Source: UMGS1889 sp900556055 (GTDB lineage Bacteria > Bacillota > Clostridia > Oscillospirales > Ruminococcaceae). From it: 64,000 bases of DNA. Under the pieces are notes generated by a model. That model saw only the letters and a list, made by a program, of their open reading frames with translations, was not told the DNA's origin and searched no databases. Both the position numbers and the translations under genes were made by a program. Below, one piece after another: positions 33,736 through 42,399 of the stretch (the first letter of the stretch is position 1; each line of letters starts with the position of its first letter). The stretch covers positions 62,001-126,000 of the forward strand of contig CABQEV010000002.1 in the NCBI GenBank assembly GCA_902463265.1, given 5' to 3'.

Positions 33736-34476
33736 ATGGCTAAAACAGCTCTTATCACAGGTTCATCAAGAGGTATAGGCGCAGCGATCGCACTGAGACT
33801 TGCAAAGGACGGCTACAACATCGCCCTCAACGACATCAGCGACGCTTCATTTGAAAATAATTCTATCGCAGACGACTGCCGTGCATGCGGCGTTGAGGCT
33901 GAATATTTTATCGCAGATGTATCGAAATATGCTGACTGCGAGGCTATGGTCAAGGCAGTAAAGGCACGTTTCGGAACTATCGACGCACTCGTAAACAACG
34001 CAGGCATCACAAGAGACGGACTTCTCGCAAGAATGCCCGAGGAGCAGTATGACCTTGTTATCGCAGTAAATCAGAAGAGCGTATTCAACATGATAAAGCT
34101 CGTTGGCGGCGGTGTAATGCTCAGACAGAAGTCGGGAAGGATCGTCAATCTTGCTTCCGTTGCAGGTCTTTACGGCAATCCCGGACAGATCAACTACTCT
34201 GCTTCAAAGGCTGCTATTATCGGCATGACAAAGACTGCTGCCAAGGAACTTGGTTCAAGAGGCATCACAGTCAATGCGGTAGCTCCCGGATTTATCCGCA
34301 CACCTATGACGGATAAGCTCACAGATGAGCAGAAGGCTGCAATGATAAACCAGATCGCTATGAAGCGCTATGGCGAGGTTTCCGAGATCTCAGGCGTTGT
34401 TTCATTCCTTCTTTCGGATGACGCAAGCTATGTTACAGGTCAGACCATCGAGATCTCAGGCGGAATTATGATGTAA
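33736..34476 (+). CDS. fabG: 3-oxoacyl-ACP reductase
   Basis: A 246-residue short-chain dehydrogenase that reduces 3-ketoacyl-ACP with NADPH. The nucleotide motif TGSSRGIG is at residues 7-14, NNAG near 87 is present, and the catalytic Ser, Tyr and Lys are in NLASVAG and YSASK. The C-terminus GQTIEISGGI is typical. The frame extends upstream to 33679, but only the ATG at 33736 has a ribosome site (GAAAGG), so I start there. fabF follows 17 bases later. Confidence 0.95.
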   Translation: MAKTALITGSSRGIGAAIALRLAKDGYNIALNDISDASFENNSIADDCRACGVEAEYFIADVSKYADCEAMVKAVKARFGTIDALVNNAGITRDGLLARMPEEQYDLVIAVNQKSVFNMIKLVGGGVMLRQKSGRIVNLASVAGLYGNPGQINYSASKAAIIGMTKTAAKELGSRGITVNAVAPGFIRTPMTDKLTDEQKAAMINQIAMKRYGEVSEISGVVSFLLSDDASYVTGQTIEISGGIMM

Positions 34477-34493
34477 AGGAAAGGTTTTATATA

Positions 34494-35732
34494 ATGAAGA
34501 GAGTTGTAATAACCGGAATGGGTACGATCAATCCTCTTGGAAATAACGTTGCGGATTTCTGGGACGGAATTCAGGCAAATAAGCTTGGATTTAACTACGT
34601 TCATTTTCCCGAGGGCGACAGGATCGCTGTCAAGATCGCAGCGGAAGTCAAGGATTTCAATCCCGAGGATTATATCGACAAAAAAGAAGCAAAGCGCATG
34701 GACAGATTTACTCAGTTTGCCGTTGCTGCTGCTTCACAGGCTATGAAGGACGCAGGCACGGACTTCAAGGACGTTGACCCTTACAGAGCGGGTGTTATCA
34801 TCGGCGCAGGTATCGGCGGTCTGGAGCTTACTCAGAAGGAACATCAGAAGTATCTCGAAAAAGGTCCCGACAAGATCTCTGTTTTCTATATCCCGATGAT
34901 GATCGGCAATATGGCAGCAGGTCAGGTATCCATCAAGACAGGCTTCAAGGGTGCAAACTTCTGCACAACAACAGCTTGTTCTTCGGGCGCACATGCAATA
35001 GGCGAAGCATTCAGAAAGATCAAGGACGGATACCTTGATGTGTGCATGGCGGGCGGTACTGAGGCTTGTGTTACAGAATTCGCTCTCGGCGGATTCAACA
35101 ATATGAAGGCACTCACACGTTCCGATGATCTCGAGCACTGCTCAACTCCTTTTGATCTCAACAGAAGCGGATTTGTTCTCGGCGAGGGAAGCGGCATGCT
35201 TATCCTTGAAGAGCTTGAGCACGCAAAGGCAAGAGGTGCAAAGATATACGCTGAGATCGCAGGATACGGTGCAACAGGCGATGCATATCACATGACATCT
35301 CCTTCTCCCGCAGGCGATGCAGCTGCAAAGGGCATGGAATTTGCATATACCGAAGCAGGTCTGAAGGCTGATGAGATCGACTATATCAATGCCCACGGCA
35401 CGTCAACGGGACTTAATGATAAGTATGAAACAAATGCAATAAAGATCGCACTGGGCGAGGATAATGCAAGAAAGGTCGCTATAAACTCCACTAAGTCCAT
35501 GACAGGACATCTGCTGGGTGCTGCGGGAGCAGTTGAGGCTATTGTTACCGCACTTTCCTGCAAGAACGATTTTGTTCACAAGACCTGCGGATTTGTTACT
35601 CCAGATCCCGAGTGCGACCTTGATTACTGCGTTGAGGGCAACAGAAACATGAAGGTGGACGCTGCACTTTCCAACAGCCTCGGCTTCGGCGGACACAACG
35701 CAACACTTTGCTTCAAAAAGTACAGGGACTGA
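34494..35732 (+). CDS. fabF: beta-ketoacyl-ACP synthase II
   Basis: A 412-residue KAS II condensing enzyme for chain elongation. The active-site Cys is in TTACSSGAHA near residue 162, and the two His are in NAHGTST near 301 and GHLLGAAG near 338. RVVITGMGTINPLG opens the protein as usual. AAAGGA lies ahead of the start. The next gene, accB, starts 13 bases after the stop. Confidence 0.96.
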   Translation: MKRVVITGMGTINPLGNNVADFWDGIQANKLGFNYVHFPEGDRIAVKIAAEVKDFNPEDYIDKKEAKRMDRFTQFAVAAASQAMKDAGTDFKDVDPYRAGVIIGAGIGGLELTQKEHQKYLEKGPDKISVFYIPMMIGNMAAGQVSIKTGFKGANFCTTTACSSGAHAIGEAFRKIKDGYLDVCMAGGTEACVTEFALGGFNNMKALTRSDDLEHCSTPFDLNRSGFVLGEGSGMLILEELEHAKARGAKIYAEIAGYGATGDAYHMTSPSPAGDAAAKGMEFAYTEAGLKADEIDYINAHGTSTGLNDKYETNAIKIALGEDNARKVAINSTKSMTGHLLGAAGAVEAIVTALSCKNDFVHKTCGFVTPDPECDLDYCVEGNRNMKVDAALSNSLGFGGHNATLCFKKYRD

Positions 35733-35745
35733 GGAGGCAGCAAAA

Positions 35746-36234
35746 TTGAGCGAAAGAATCTATAATCAGTTCGACCTTGAAACGATATCCGCACTTGCCG
35801 ATATCGTCAAGGAAAAGGACCTCGGTGAAATAACCATAATCGACGGCGGAAAGCAGATCACCGTAAAGGGAAAGAAATGCCCTCCGCCCCCTCCGATGAA
35901 CATGGCAATGCCTCCCATGCAGCATGATATGATGCCCGTTACAATGAATGCGGCTGCAAAGGAGAGTGCAGGTTCTCCCGATATACCTCATGCATCTGAC
36001 GGAAATATCGTAAAATCGCCTATCGTAGGTACATTCTACGCATCTCCGTCGCCCGATAAGGCACCGTTCGTATCGGTAGGTTCAAGGGTGAAAAAGGGCG
36101 ACATTATCATGATAATCGAGTCCATGAAGCTTATGAATGAGATACAGAGCCCGTATGACGGCACAGTTTCCGAGATACTCGTGAAAAACGGTGATTCCGT
36201 TGAATACGATCAGCCCGTTATGGTCATCAAGTAA
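35746..36234 (+). CDS. accB: biotin carboxyl carrier protein of acetyl-CoA carboxylase
   Basis: A 162-residue BCCP. A helical N-terminal part and a Pro/Met-rich flexible linker (about residues 45-75) lead to the biotinyl domain, with the biotin Lys in ESMKLMNE; Ser replaces the more common Ala before Met. The protruding thumb loop of bacterial BCCP (FYASPSPDKAPFV) is present. The start is TTG at 35746 behind GAGGAGG; no in-frame ATG is near. It carries carboxybiotin between the AccC and AccDA proteins encoded just downstream. Confidence 0.94.
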   Translation: MSERIYNQFDLETISALADIVKEKDLGEITIIDGGKQITVKGKKCPPPPPMNMAMPPMQHDMMPVTMNAAAKESAGSPDIPHASDGNIVKSPIVGTFYASPSPDKAPFVSVGSRVKKGDIIMIIESMKLMNEIQSPYDGTVSEILVKNGDSVEYDQPVMVIK

Positions 36235-36254
36235 GAGGAAAGGAATTTTTAGAT

Positions 36255-36680
36255 ATGCTGATGAATAAAGAACAGATAATGGAAATTATCCCGCACCGTG
36301 ATCCCTTCCTGCTTATTGATACCATCGAGGAAATGGAGATCGGCAAAAAGGTAGTTGCAACAAAATATATGAGTCCCGATGAATTCTGGTTCAAGGGACA
36401 TTTTCCCGATTATCCCGTAGTTCCGGGCGTTCTGATGCTTGAGATGTGCGCTCAGGCGGGTGCTGTTGCAATGCTTTCCATGCCCGAGAACAAGGGCAAG
36501 ATCGGATTTTTCGGCGGCGTTAAGGAAGCCAAGTTCCGCAGACAGGTAGTTCCCGGTGATACACTGAGAATAGAGGTCGAGATCATCAAGATCAAGGGTC
36601 CTGTCGGCGTCGGAAAGGCTGTTGCAACAGTCAACGGTGAGAAGGCTGTTTCCGCAGAGATCTCGTTTGCTATAAAATAA
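36255..36680 (+). CDS. fabZ: 3-hydroxyacyl-ACP dehydratase
   Basis: A 141-residue hot-dog-fold dehydratase. IPHRDPFLLID near residue 12 carries the catalytic His, and HFPDYPVVPGVLMLEMCAQ near 54 carries the active-site Glu on the central helix. Length fits FabZ rather than FabA. The start at 36255 has AAAGGA about 11 bases upstream; ATG at 36261 is an alternative. Gene order accB-fabZ-accC is the usual one in Clostridia. Confidence 0.95.
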   Translation: MLMNKEQIMEIIPHRDPFLLIDTIEEMEIGKKVVATKYMSPDEFWFKGHFPDYPVVPGVLMLEMCAQAGAVAMLSMPENKGKIGFFGGVKEAKFRRQVVPGDTLRIEVEIIKIKGPVGVGKAVATVNGEKAVSAEISFAIK

Positions 36681-36698
36681 TTTGCGGGAGATAGGCTA

Positions 36699-38039
36699 AT
36701 GTTCAAAAAAGTTTTGATCGCCAACAGAGGCGAAATTGCGGTCAGAGTCATAAGGGCATGCCGTGAGCTTGGCATAAAGACGGTCGCTGTATATTCGACC
36801 GCTGACCGAAGCGCTCTCCATGCCCAGATCGCCGATGAAGCGGTCTGCATAGGCGGGCCTGCCGCAAAGGACAGCTATCTGAACTACAAGGCGATAATCG
36901 CCGCATGCGAGATAACAGGCGCAAACGCAATACATCCGGGATTCGGCTTTCTTTCGGAAAATGCGACATTTGCCCGTGTATGCGAAAAGTGCGGCATAAC
37001 ATTTATCGGTCCGTCTCCCGATTCGATAGATATGCTGGGTGATAAAGCGGCAGCTAAGGCGGCTATGAAGGCTGCGGGAGTTCCCGTTATCCCTGGATCC
37101 GACGGTGCAGTTCCGTCTATCGAGGAGGCAGTGCGCCTTGCAAATGAGGAGATAGGCTATCCGCTGATGGTCAAGGCATCCGCAGGCGGCGGAGGACGCG
37201 GAATACGTCTGGTAGAACGCCCTGAGGATCTCGAAAGATCAATAATCGAAGCGAAGCAGGAGGCAAAGAATTTCTTCGGCGATGACAGCATCTACATGGA
37301 GAAATTTATTGTAGATCCCAAGCATATAGAGTTTCAGATACTTGCCGATAAGCATGGAAATGTCGTGCATCTCGGCGAACGTGACTGCTCGATGCAGAGG
37401 AGAAACCAGAAGGTCCTCGAGGAAACTCCGTCAACTGTCATGACCGATGATCTGCGCCGCAGAATGGGCGAGGCTGCCGTGAATGCCGCAAGGGTCTGCG
37501 GATATTACAATGCAGGCACGATAGAATTTCTGCTTGACAAGAGCGGCGAATTCTATTTCATGGAAATGAACACGAGAATTCAGGTCGAGCATCCGATAAC
37601 AGAGCTTGTTACGGGAATTGACCTCGTGAAAATGCAGATAAAGATCGCTGACGGACAGGAGCTTCCTTTCACGCAGGACGACATCGTTATGCGCGGTCAT
37701 GCAATAGAATGCCGCATCAATGCGGAAAATCCTTCGCAGAATTTCCGTCCGAGTCCCGGTGAGATAAGATCGCTCCATACACCCGGCGGCCCGGGAATAC
37801 GCATAGACAGCTCCGCATATCAGGGCTATGTTATCACGCCTTATTATGACAGCATGATAGCAAAGCTTATCGCATATGCACCAACGCGTGAAGAAGCGAT
37901 AATGAAGATGAAGTGGGCGCTTGCCGAATTTATCGTTGACGGCGTGGACACAAATATAGATTTTCAGCTTGAGCTTATCAGAGATCCCGTATTTGAAAAG
38001 GGAGATTATGACATCGGTTATCTGGGACGCAGAAAGTAA
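36699..38039 (+). CDS. accC: biotin carboxylase subunit of acetyl-CoA carboxylase
   Basis: A 446-residue ATP-grasp enzyme that carboxylates biotin on AccB. FKKVLIANRGEIAVRVIRAC opens the protein, the glycine-rich lid KASAGGGGRGIRL is near residue 159, the metal and bicarbonate site EMNTRIQVEHP is near 289, and the C-terminal domain ends with the expected dimer segment. The ribosome site is a GGGAG ahead of the ATG. It follows fabZ by 18 bases. Confidence 0.96.
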   Translation: MFKKVLIANRGEIAVRVIRACRELGIKTVAVYSTADRSALHAQIADEAVCIGGPAAKDSYLNYKAIIAACEITGANAIHPGFGFLSENATFARVCEKCGITFIGPSPDSIDMLGDKAAAKAAMKAAGVPVIPGSDGAVPSIEEAVRLANEEIGYPLMVKASAGGGGRGIRLVERPEDLERSIIEAKQEAKNFFGDDSIYMEKFIVDPKHIEFQILADKHGNVVHLGERDCSMQRRNQKVLEETPSTVMTDDLRRRMGEAAVNAARVCGYYNAGTIEFLLDKSGEFYFMEMNTRIQVEHPITELVTGIDLVKMQIKIADGQELPFTQDDIVMRGHAIECRINAENPSQNFRPSPGEIRSLHTPGGPGIRIDSSAYQGYVITPYYDSMIAKLIAYAPTREEAIMKMKWALAEFIVDGVDTNIDFQLELIRDPVFEKGDYDIGYLGRRK

Positions 38040-38064
38040 CCCCAAAAGGATTGGTGATTGATAA

Positions 38065-39795
38065 TTGGCTTTAGAGGATTTGTTCAAGGTAGTAAAAACA
38101 CGCTTTAACAGTGATGACGAGCCTTCGCATGAGACCAAAAGCGAGGTGGATATCCCTGCCGATCTGCTGTTCAAATGCCCCAGATGCTCATCTGTCTATC
38201 TCGATGAGGAGTTCACAAAAAATCTGAAGGTGTGCAAAAACTGCGGATATCACGCAAGGATCACTGCAAGAGAGCGTCTTGATATCACAGTTGACAAGGG
38301 CAGCTTTTCGGAATATGATGCAGATATGATAAGCTGCAATCCGATAGATTTTCCGGGATATGAAGAAAAACAGGCAGAGCTTCGTGAAAAAACAGGTCTG
38401 AAGGATGCTGTTATCACGGGAGAAGCGGAGATCAGGGGCGAAAAGTGCGTTATAGGTATCATGGATTCCAGATATATGATGGCTTCCATGGGCTCGGTTG
38501 TCGGTGAAAAGATCACAAGGGCATTTGAAAGAGCGACCGAGAAAAAGCTCCCGATCATACTGTTTACCGCATCAGGCGGCGCACGTATGCAGGAGGGAAT
38601 AGTATCTCTCATGCAGATGGCAAAAACAAGCGGTGCTGCGGCGAGACATTCGGCTGCGGGGCTGCTGTATATAACGGTAATGACCGACCCCACGACAGGC
38701 GGCGTAACAGCGTCGTTTGCATCGGAGGGCGACATCATAATCGCTGAACCGAAGGTACTTATAGGCTTTGCGGGCAGGCGTGTTATCGAAGGAACGATCA
38801 AGCAGCGGCTGCCCGAGGATTTCCAGTCAGCGGAATTCCAGCTTGAGCATGGCTTTGTCGATATGATAACCGAAAGAAAGACCATGCGCAGGACGCTTGC
38901 ACATATCCTGAAGCTTCATAAGAAGTCGGATGAGGTGCTGGCTTCGTGCGGAAAGCAGGCTGATATCCCTGTCAATAATTATAATGCATGGGAACGCCTT
39001 GAGGTCATCCGCAATAAGAACCGCCCGACTGTCAGGGATTATATCCCGATGATATTCAGCGATTTCTTTGAGATGCACGGCGACAGGCTTTACGGCGATG
39101 ACGGTGCGATCATAAGCGGAATTGCACGTCTCGGCGATATGCCCGTGACTGTTATTGCGCAGGTCAAGGGAAGAAATATCGAAGAAAACAAGGCATCCAA
39201 CTTCTCGATGCCCCATCCCGAGGGATACAGAAAGGCACTCAGGCTTGCAAAGCAGGCGGAAAAGTTCCATCGTCCCGTTATCTGCTTCATTGATACTCCC
39301 GGCGCATTCTGCGGAGTTGAGGCGGAAAAGAGGGGACAGGGCGAGGCTATCGCAAGAAATCTTTTTGAGTTCATGACGCTGAAAACTCCCGTTGTATCTA
39401 TCGTTCTCGGCGAGGGCGGAAGCGGCGGAGCACTTGCACTCGGCGTATGCGATGAGCTGGCAGTTATGGAATATGCACAGTATTCGGTAATATCTCCGAG
39501 AGGCTTTGCATCGATACTCTGGAAGGATGCATCCCGCGAAAAGGAAGCATGCTGCATAATGAAGATAACCGCTGAGGATCTTGTTGAGCTTGGCGTTGCG
39601 GAAAGGATCATCGAAGAACCCGCAGGCGGAGCGCATAACGATCCGGGTCAGGCTGCCGAAAATATTGCAGAATATCTGAGAGAAGCTGTTGCGAGAATAT
39701 CGGCTGAAAACTTTGATGATCTGCTTGAAAAACGCTATAACAAGTTCAGAAAAATCGGCGTATTCAATGAAAACGGCGGAAAAAATTCGGTATAA
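38065..39795 (+). CDS. accDA: fused carboxyltransferase subunits (beta then alpha) of acetyl-CoA carboxylase
   Basis: A 576-residue fusion. Residues 1 to about 290 are AccD, with the zinc ribbon CPRC...CKNC (about 33-55) and the crotonase-like core (GSVVGEKITRA, SGGARMQEG). Residues about 305-576 are AccA (WERLEVIRNKNRPTVRDY, FIDTPGA, GEGGSGGALA). Both halves of the carboxyl-transfer site are thus on one chain, as in some other Clostridia. The start is TTG at 38065; an in-frame stop directly upstream excludes anything earlier, and AAAGGA is 14 bases away, a poor fit. Translation may be weak by design. Confidence 0.93.
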   Translation: MALEDLFKVVKTRFNSDDEPSHETKSEVDIPADLLFKCPRCSSVYLDEEFTKNLKVCKNCGYHARITARERLDITVDKGSFSEYDADMISCNPIDFPGYEEKQAELREKTGLKDAVITGEAEIRGEKCVIGIMDSRYMMASMGSVVGEKITRAFERATEKKLPIILFTASGGARMQEGIVSLMQMAKTSGAAARHSAAGLLYITVMTDPTTGGVTASFASEGDIIIAEPKVLIGFAGRRVIEGTIKQRLPEDFQSAEFQLEHGFVDMITERKTMRRTLAHILKLHKKSDEVLASCGKQADIPVNNYNAWERLEVIRNKNRPTVRDYIPMIFSDFFEMHGDRLYGDDGAIISGIARLGDMPVTVIAQVKGRNIEENKASNFSMPHPEGYRKALRLAKQAEKFHRPVICFIDTPGAFCGVEAEKRGQGEAIARNLFEFMTLKTPVVSIVLGEGGSGGALALGVCDELAVMEYAQYSVISPRGFASILWKDASREKEACCIMKITAEDLVELGVAERIIEEPAGGAHNDPGQAAENIAEYLREAVARISAENFDDLLEKRYNKFRKIGVFNENGGKNSV

Positions 39796-39822
39796 TTATG
39801 CAAAAAAAATTTGCCGTTGATA

Positions 39823-39851
39823 TTGACAAGCGGCGGATTATATACTATACT
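39823..39851 (+). promoter_or_regulatory. promoter of acpP
   Basis: TTGACA and TATACT with a 17-base spacer, about 35 bases ahead of the start. It lets acpP be made at a much higher level than the fab-acc operon in front. Confidence 0.8.
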
Positions 39852-39886
39852 TATAAAGGATTTATCAAGAATGGAGGTTTACGGTA

Positions 39887-40120
39887 ATGGTATTTGATAA
39901 GGTAAAGGAACTCGTTGCAGACCAGCTCGACGTTGAAGAAGAGAAGGTTACTGCTGACGCTAATCTTCAGGACGACCTCGGAGCTGATTCTCTCGACGTT
40001 GTTGACCTTGTAATGGCTCTTGAAGATGAGTTTGAGATCGAAATCCCCGATGAGGCTGTTGAGACAATCAAGACAGTCGGCGATATCGCTAAGTATATCG
40101 AAGAAAATCAGGATAAGTAA
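39887..40120 (+). CDS. acpP: acyl carrier protein
   Basis: A 77-residue acidic four-helix carrier. The phosphopantetheine Ser is in GADSLDVVDLVMALE near residue 36. AATGGAGG lies ahead of the ATG. It has its own strong promoter and terminator, in line with the high levels needed. In many relatives acpP is inside the fab operon, after fabH; here it is at the end. Confidence 0.96.
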   Translation: MVFDKVKELVADQLDVEEEKVTADANLQDDLGADSLDVVDLVMALEDEFEIEIPDEAVETIKTVGDIAKYIEENQDK

Positions 40121-40138
40121 TCTGCAAATTCCGCATTT

Positions 40139-40172
40139 AAATCCGCAGGCGATCTGTCTGCGGATTTTTATT
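40139..40172 (+). terminator. terminator of acpP
   Basis: AAATCCGCAG (40139-40148) pairs with CTGCGGATTT (40158-40167), followed by a T-rich tail. Confidence 0.88.
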
Positions 40173-40192
40173 ATCTGACAGGAGTTGGTTCA

Positions 40193-40822
40193 ATGAAAAA
40201 GATCATTATTGCTGTATCAGCATTAACACTGCTCTGCGGATGTCATGCCGATGCCGCTCAGCGTGAGATATCACATGCCGATCCCGATGTGTGCTTTGAA
40301 GTCATACAATCGGTAGGCGAATTTCACAATGCCGCATCATCGGTGTTTAATCCAACTGGCGCAGATGAGATCTGTGTTTCGGTCACATACGATGAGCAGA
40401 ATTATTATGACAATGAAGACCGCAGGTATTATGCGGTTTCGGACGGAGCTTTCGGCGGAGAAACATCGCTCGGCAGCGTTAAGGATTTCTGCGACGATTA
40501 TATGACATTCAGCTGCTTTGACGCATTCAATAACGGAGGACTTCGCTATTCATATTCCGAAAAGGAGAACCGGCTTTATGTTGGGGTTCTTGAGATCGGT
40601 ACCGCACCGTCATGGAGCGAATGGTATATTGACAGCATAGATGTCCTTTCAGAGGACAAATGTACCGTAAATATCGTGCTTATGCCCAGCACCGACGGCG
40701 TATGCGACGGTACGGAGGCTCAGAAATTTACAGTCGGAATGGTCAGGGACGGCGAAAAATGGCTTGCTGACAGCTGCTCCGATCTTTACAGCTTCACCGA
40801 ATACAAAATGTTTTCTGAATGA
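40193..40822 (+). CDS. small secreted lipoprotein, function unknown
   Basis: A 209-residue predicted lipoprotein (LLCGC, Cys17). No long linker is present. The mature part has several Cys residues (near 34, 63, 100, 109), many Tyr and Asp residues, and a C-terminal GEKWLADSCS segment that recalls the NGRWVL end of the lipoprotein at 2968-3672. An IseA-like or NTF2-like fold is possible but not shown. It lies about 20 bases after the acpP terminator, with a ACAGGAG-type site; no separate promoter was found, so it may rely on read-through. Confidence 0.65.
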   Translation: MKKIIIAVSALTLLCGCHADAAQREISHADPDVCFEVIQSVGEFHNAASSVFNPTGADEICVSVTYDEQNYYDNEDRRYYAVSDGAFGGETSLGSVKDFCDDYMTFSCFDAFNNGGLRYSYSEKENRLYVGVLEIGTAPSWSEWYIDSIDVLSEDKCTVNIVLMPSTDGVCDGTEAQKFTVGMVRDGEKWLADSCSDLYSFTEYKMFSE

Positions 40823-40868
40823 AATTTCACTCTGTCTTTCATGCTCTTTTTATAATATACATTTCAGA

Positions 40869-40922
40869 TGAATTTATGCATATGAATATGAATATTATGC
40901 AGTATAATGTGAATATTTTTCA
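40869..40922 (+). promoter_or_regulatory. three phased ARG-box-like motifs upstream of argG
   Basis: TGAATTTATGCA (40869), TGAATATTATGCA (40889) and TGAATATTTTTCA (40910) resemble the ArgR half-dyad TGNATNNNATNCA. Their starts are 20 and 21 bases apart, close to two helical turns, and the last ends 8 bases before the -35 of argG. ArgR control is therefore likely. Confidence 0.5.
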
Positions 40923-40929
40923 AAACCAC

Positions 40930-40957
40930 TTGACATTTCTGCATATTGGTGTATAAT
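40930..40957 (+). promoter_or_regulatory. promoter of argG
   Basis: TTGACA and TATAAT with a 16-base spacer, about 60 bases ahead of the argG start. Confidence 0.75.
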
Positions 40958-41022
40958 ATAAAACAGTGGCTGCGATGTACATTTTTATCGTCAGCGGAAT
41001 TATATTCTAGGAGGAAACTTTC

Positions 41023-42258
41023 ATGGCAAAGGCAAAAAAAGATGTTAAAAAAGTAGTTCTCGCATATTCCGGCGGTCTGGATACTTCTATCATTATTCCT
41101 TGGCTCAAGGAAAACTACAATAACTGCGAGGTTATCGCTGTTTCCGCTGACGTTGGACAGGGAACAGAGCTTGACGGACTCGAGGAAAAGGCTAAGAAGA
41201 CAGGCGCTTCCAAGCTCTACGTTGAGGATCTCAAGAAGGAATTCGTTGAGGACTTCATTTTCCCCACACTGAAGGCTCAGGCTGTTTACGAGGGAAGATA
41301 TCTGCTCGGTACTTCTTTCGCTCGTCCTGTTATCGCTAAGAGGATCGTTGAGATCGCTAAGGCTGAAGGTGCTGACGCTATCTGCCACGGCTGCACAGGT
41401 AAGGGCAACGACCAGGTTCGTTTTGAGCTTGCTATCAAGGCTTTTGCTCCTGATATGACTATCATTGCTCCTTGGAGAGAGTGGAACATCAAGTCCCGTG
41501 ACGAGGAGATCGACTACGCTGAGGCACACAATATCCCCCTGAAGATCAGCAGAGAAACAAACTATTCCAAGGATAAGAACCTCTGGCATCTGTCCCACGA
41601 GGGTATGGATCTTGAAAAGCCCTCCAATGAGCCCCAGTACAACAAGGATGGTTTCCTTGAACTCGGCATCTCTCCCGAGAAGGCTCCCGACAAGGCTACA
41701 TATGTTACTATCCATTTTGAAAAGGGTATTCCTACCGCTCTGAACGGCGAAACTGTTGACGGCGTTACACTTATCGAAAAGCTCAACAAGATCGGCGGCG
41801 AGAACGGTATCGGTATCACAGATATCGTTGAGAACCGTCTTGTTGGCATGAAGTCCAGAGGCGTTTATGAGACACCGGGCGGAACTATTCTGTACCACGC
41901 TCATGAGGTTATGGAAACTATCACTCTTGATAAGGCTACACAGCGTCTGAAGCAGAAGCTTGCTATCGACTTCGCTGACCTCGTTTACAACGGCGAGTGG
42001 TTCACACCTGTTCGTGAGGCTCTGTCCGCATTCGTTGACAAGACTCAGGAAACAGTTACAGGCGATGTTAAGCTGAAGCTCTACAAGGGCAATATCATCA
42101 ACGCAGGCGTTACATCTCCTTATACCCTCTATGATGAGGAAGTTGCAACATTCGATGCTGACGATGTTTACGATCAGTCTGATGCTCAGGGCTTTATCAA
42201 TCTGTTCGGTCTGCCCACAGTTGTTAAGGCTAAGATGGACGCTAAGAGAGCAAAGTAA
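41023..42258 (+). CDS. argG: argininosuccinate synthase
   Basis: A 411-residue enzyme that joins citrulline and aspartate with ATP in arginine synthesis. VLAYSGGLDTSIIIPWLKE near residue 12 is the PP-loop; CHGCTGKGNDQVRFE near 122 and the later conserved SHEG and YETPGGTILYHAH segments confirm it. A Lys/Ala-rich start (MAKAKKDVKK) precedes the core. AGGAGG is 8-9 bases before the ATG. The gene prefers GCT, GTT and ACT codons more than its neighbours, as very strongly expressed genes often do. It is alone: argH is not adjacent. Confidence 0.96.
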   Translation: MAKAKKDVKKVVLAYSGGLDTSIIIPWLKENYNNCEVIAVSADVGQGTELDGLEEKAKKTGASKLYVEDLKKEFVEDFIFPTLKAQAVYEGRYLLGTSFARPVIAKRIVEIAKAEGADAICHGCTGKGNDQVRFELAIKAFAPDMTIIAPWREWNIKSRDEEIDYAEAHNIPLKISRETNYSKDKNLWHLSHEGMDLEKPSNEPQYNKDGFLELGISPEKAPDKATYVTIHFEKGIPTALNGETVDGVTLIEKLNKIGGENGIGITDIVENRLVGMKSRGVYETPGGTILYHAHEVMETITLDKATQRLKQKLAIDFADLVYNGEWFTPVREALSAFVDKTQETVTGDVKLKLYKGNIINAGVTSPYTLYDEEVATFDADDVYDQSDAQGFINLFGLPTVVKAKMDAKRAK

Positions 42259-42288
42259 TCGCTCCGAACGTTTTATCAATATGAATTT

Positions 42289-42323
42289 TTCCCGCAGGAT
42301 GTTTTTATCCTGCGGGATTTTTT
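42289..42323 (+). terminator. terminator of argG
   Basis: CCCGCAGGAT (42291-42300) pairs with ATCCTGCGGG (42307-42316); six T follow. Confidence 0.92.
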
Positions 42324-42339
42324 ATGCAAATATCGTCGG

Positions 42340-42368
42340 TTGACAAAAACGGAAAAATGTGTTAAACT
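42340..42368 (+). promoter_or_regulatory. promoter of the GH4-family gene
   Basis: TTGACA and TAAACT with a 17-base spacer, about 30 bases ahead of the start codon. Confidence 0.65.
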
Positions 42369-42399
42369 ATAAATATATACGCAAAAAAGGGGAATTTGC

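Noticed and set aside
40864..42279. Open frame of 471 codons on the minus strand, antisense to argG
   Set aside because: It is a shadow of the strongly codon-biased argG gene, has no ribosome site or promoter, and its product is low-complexity Leu/Ser/Asn without family motifs.
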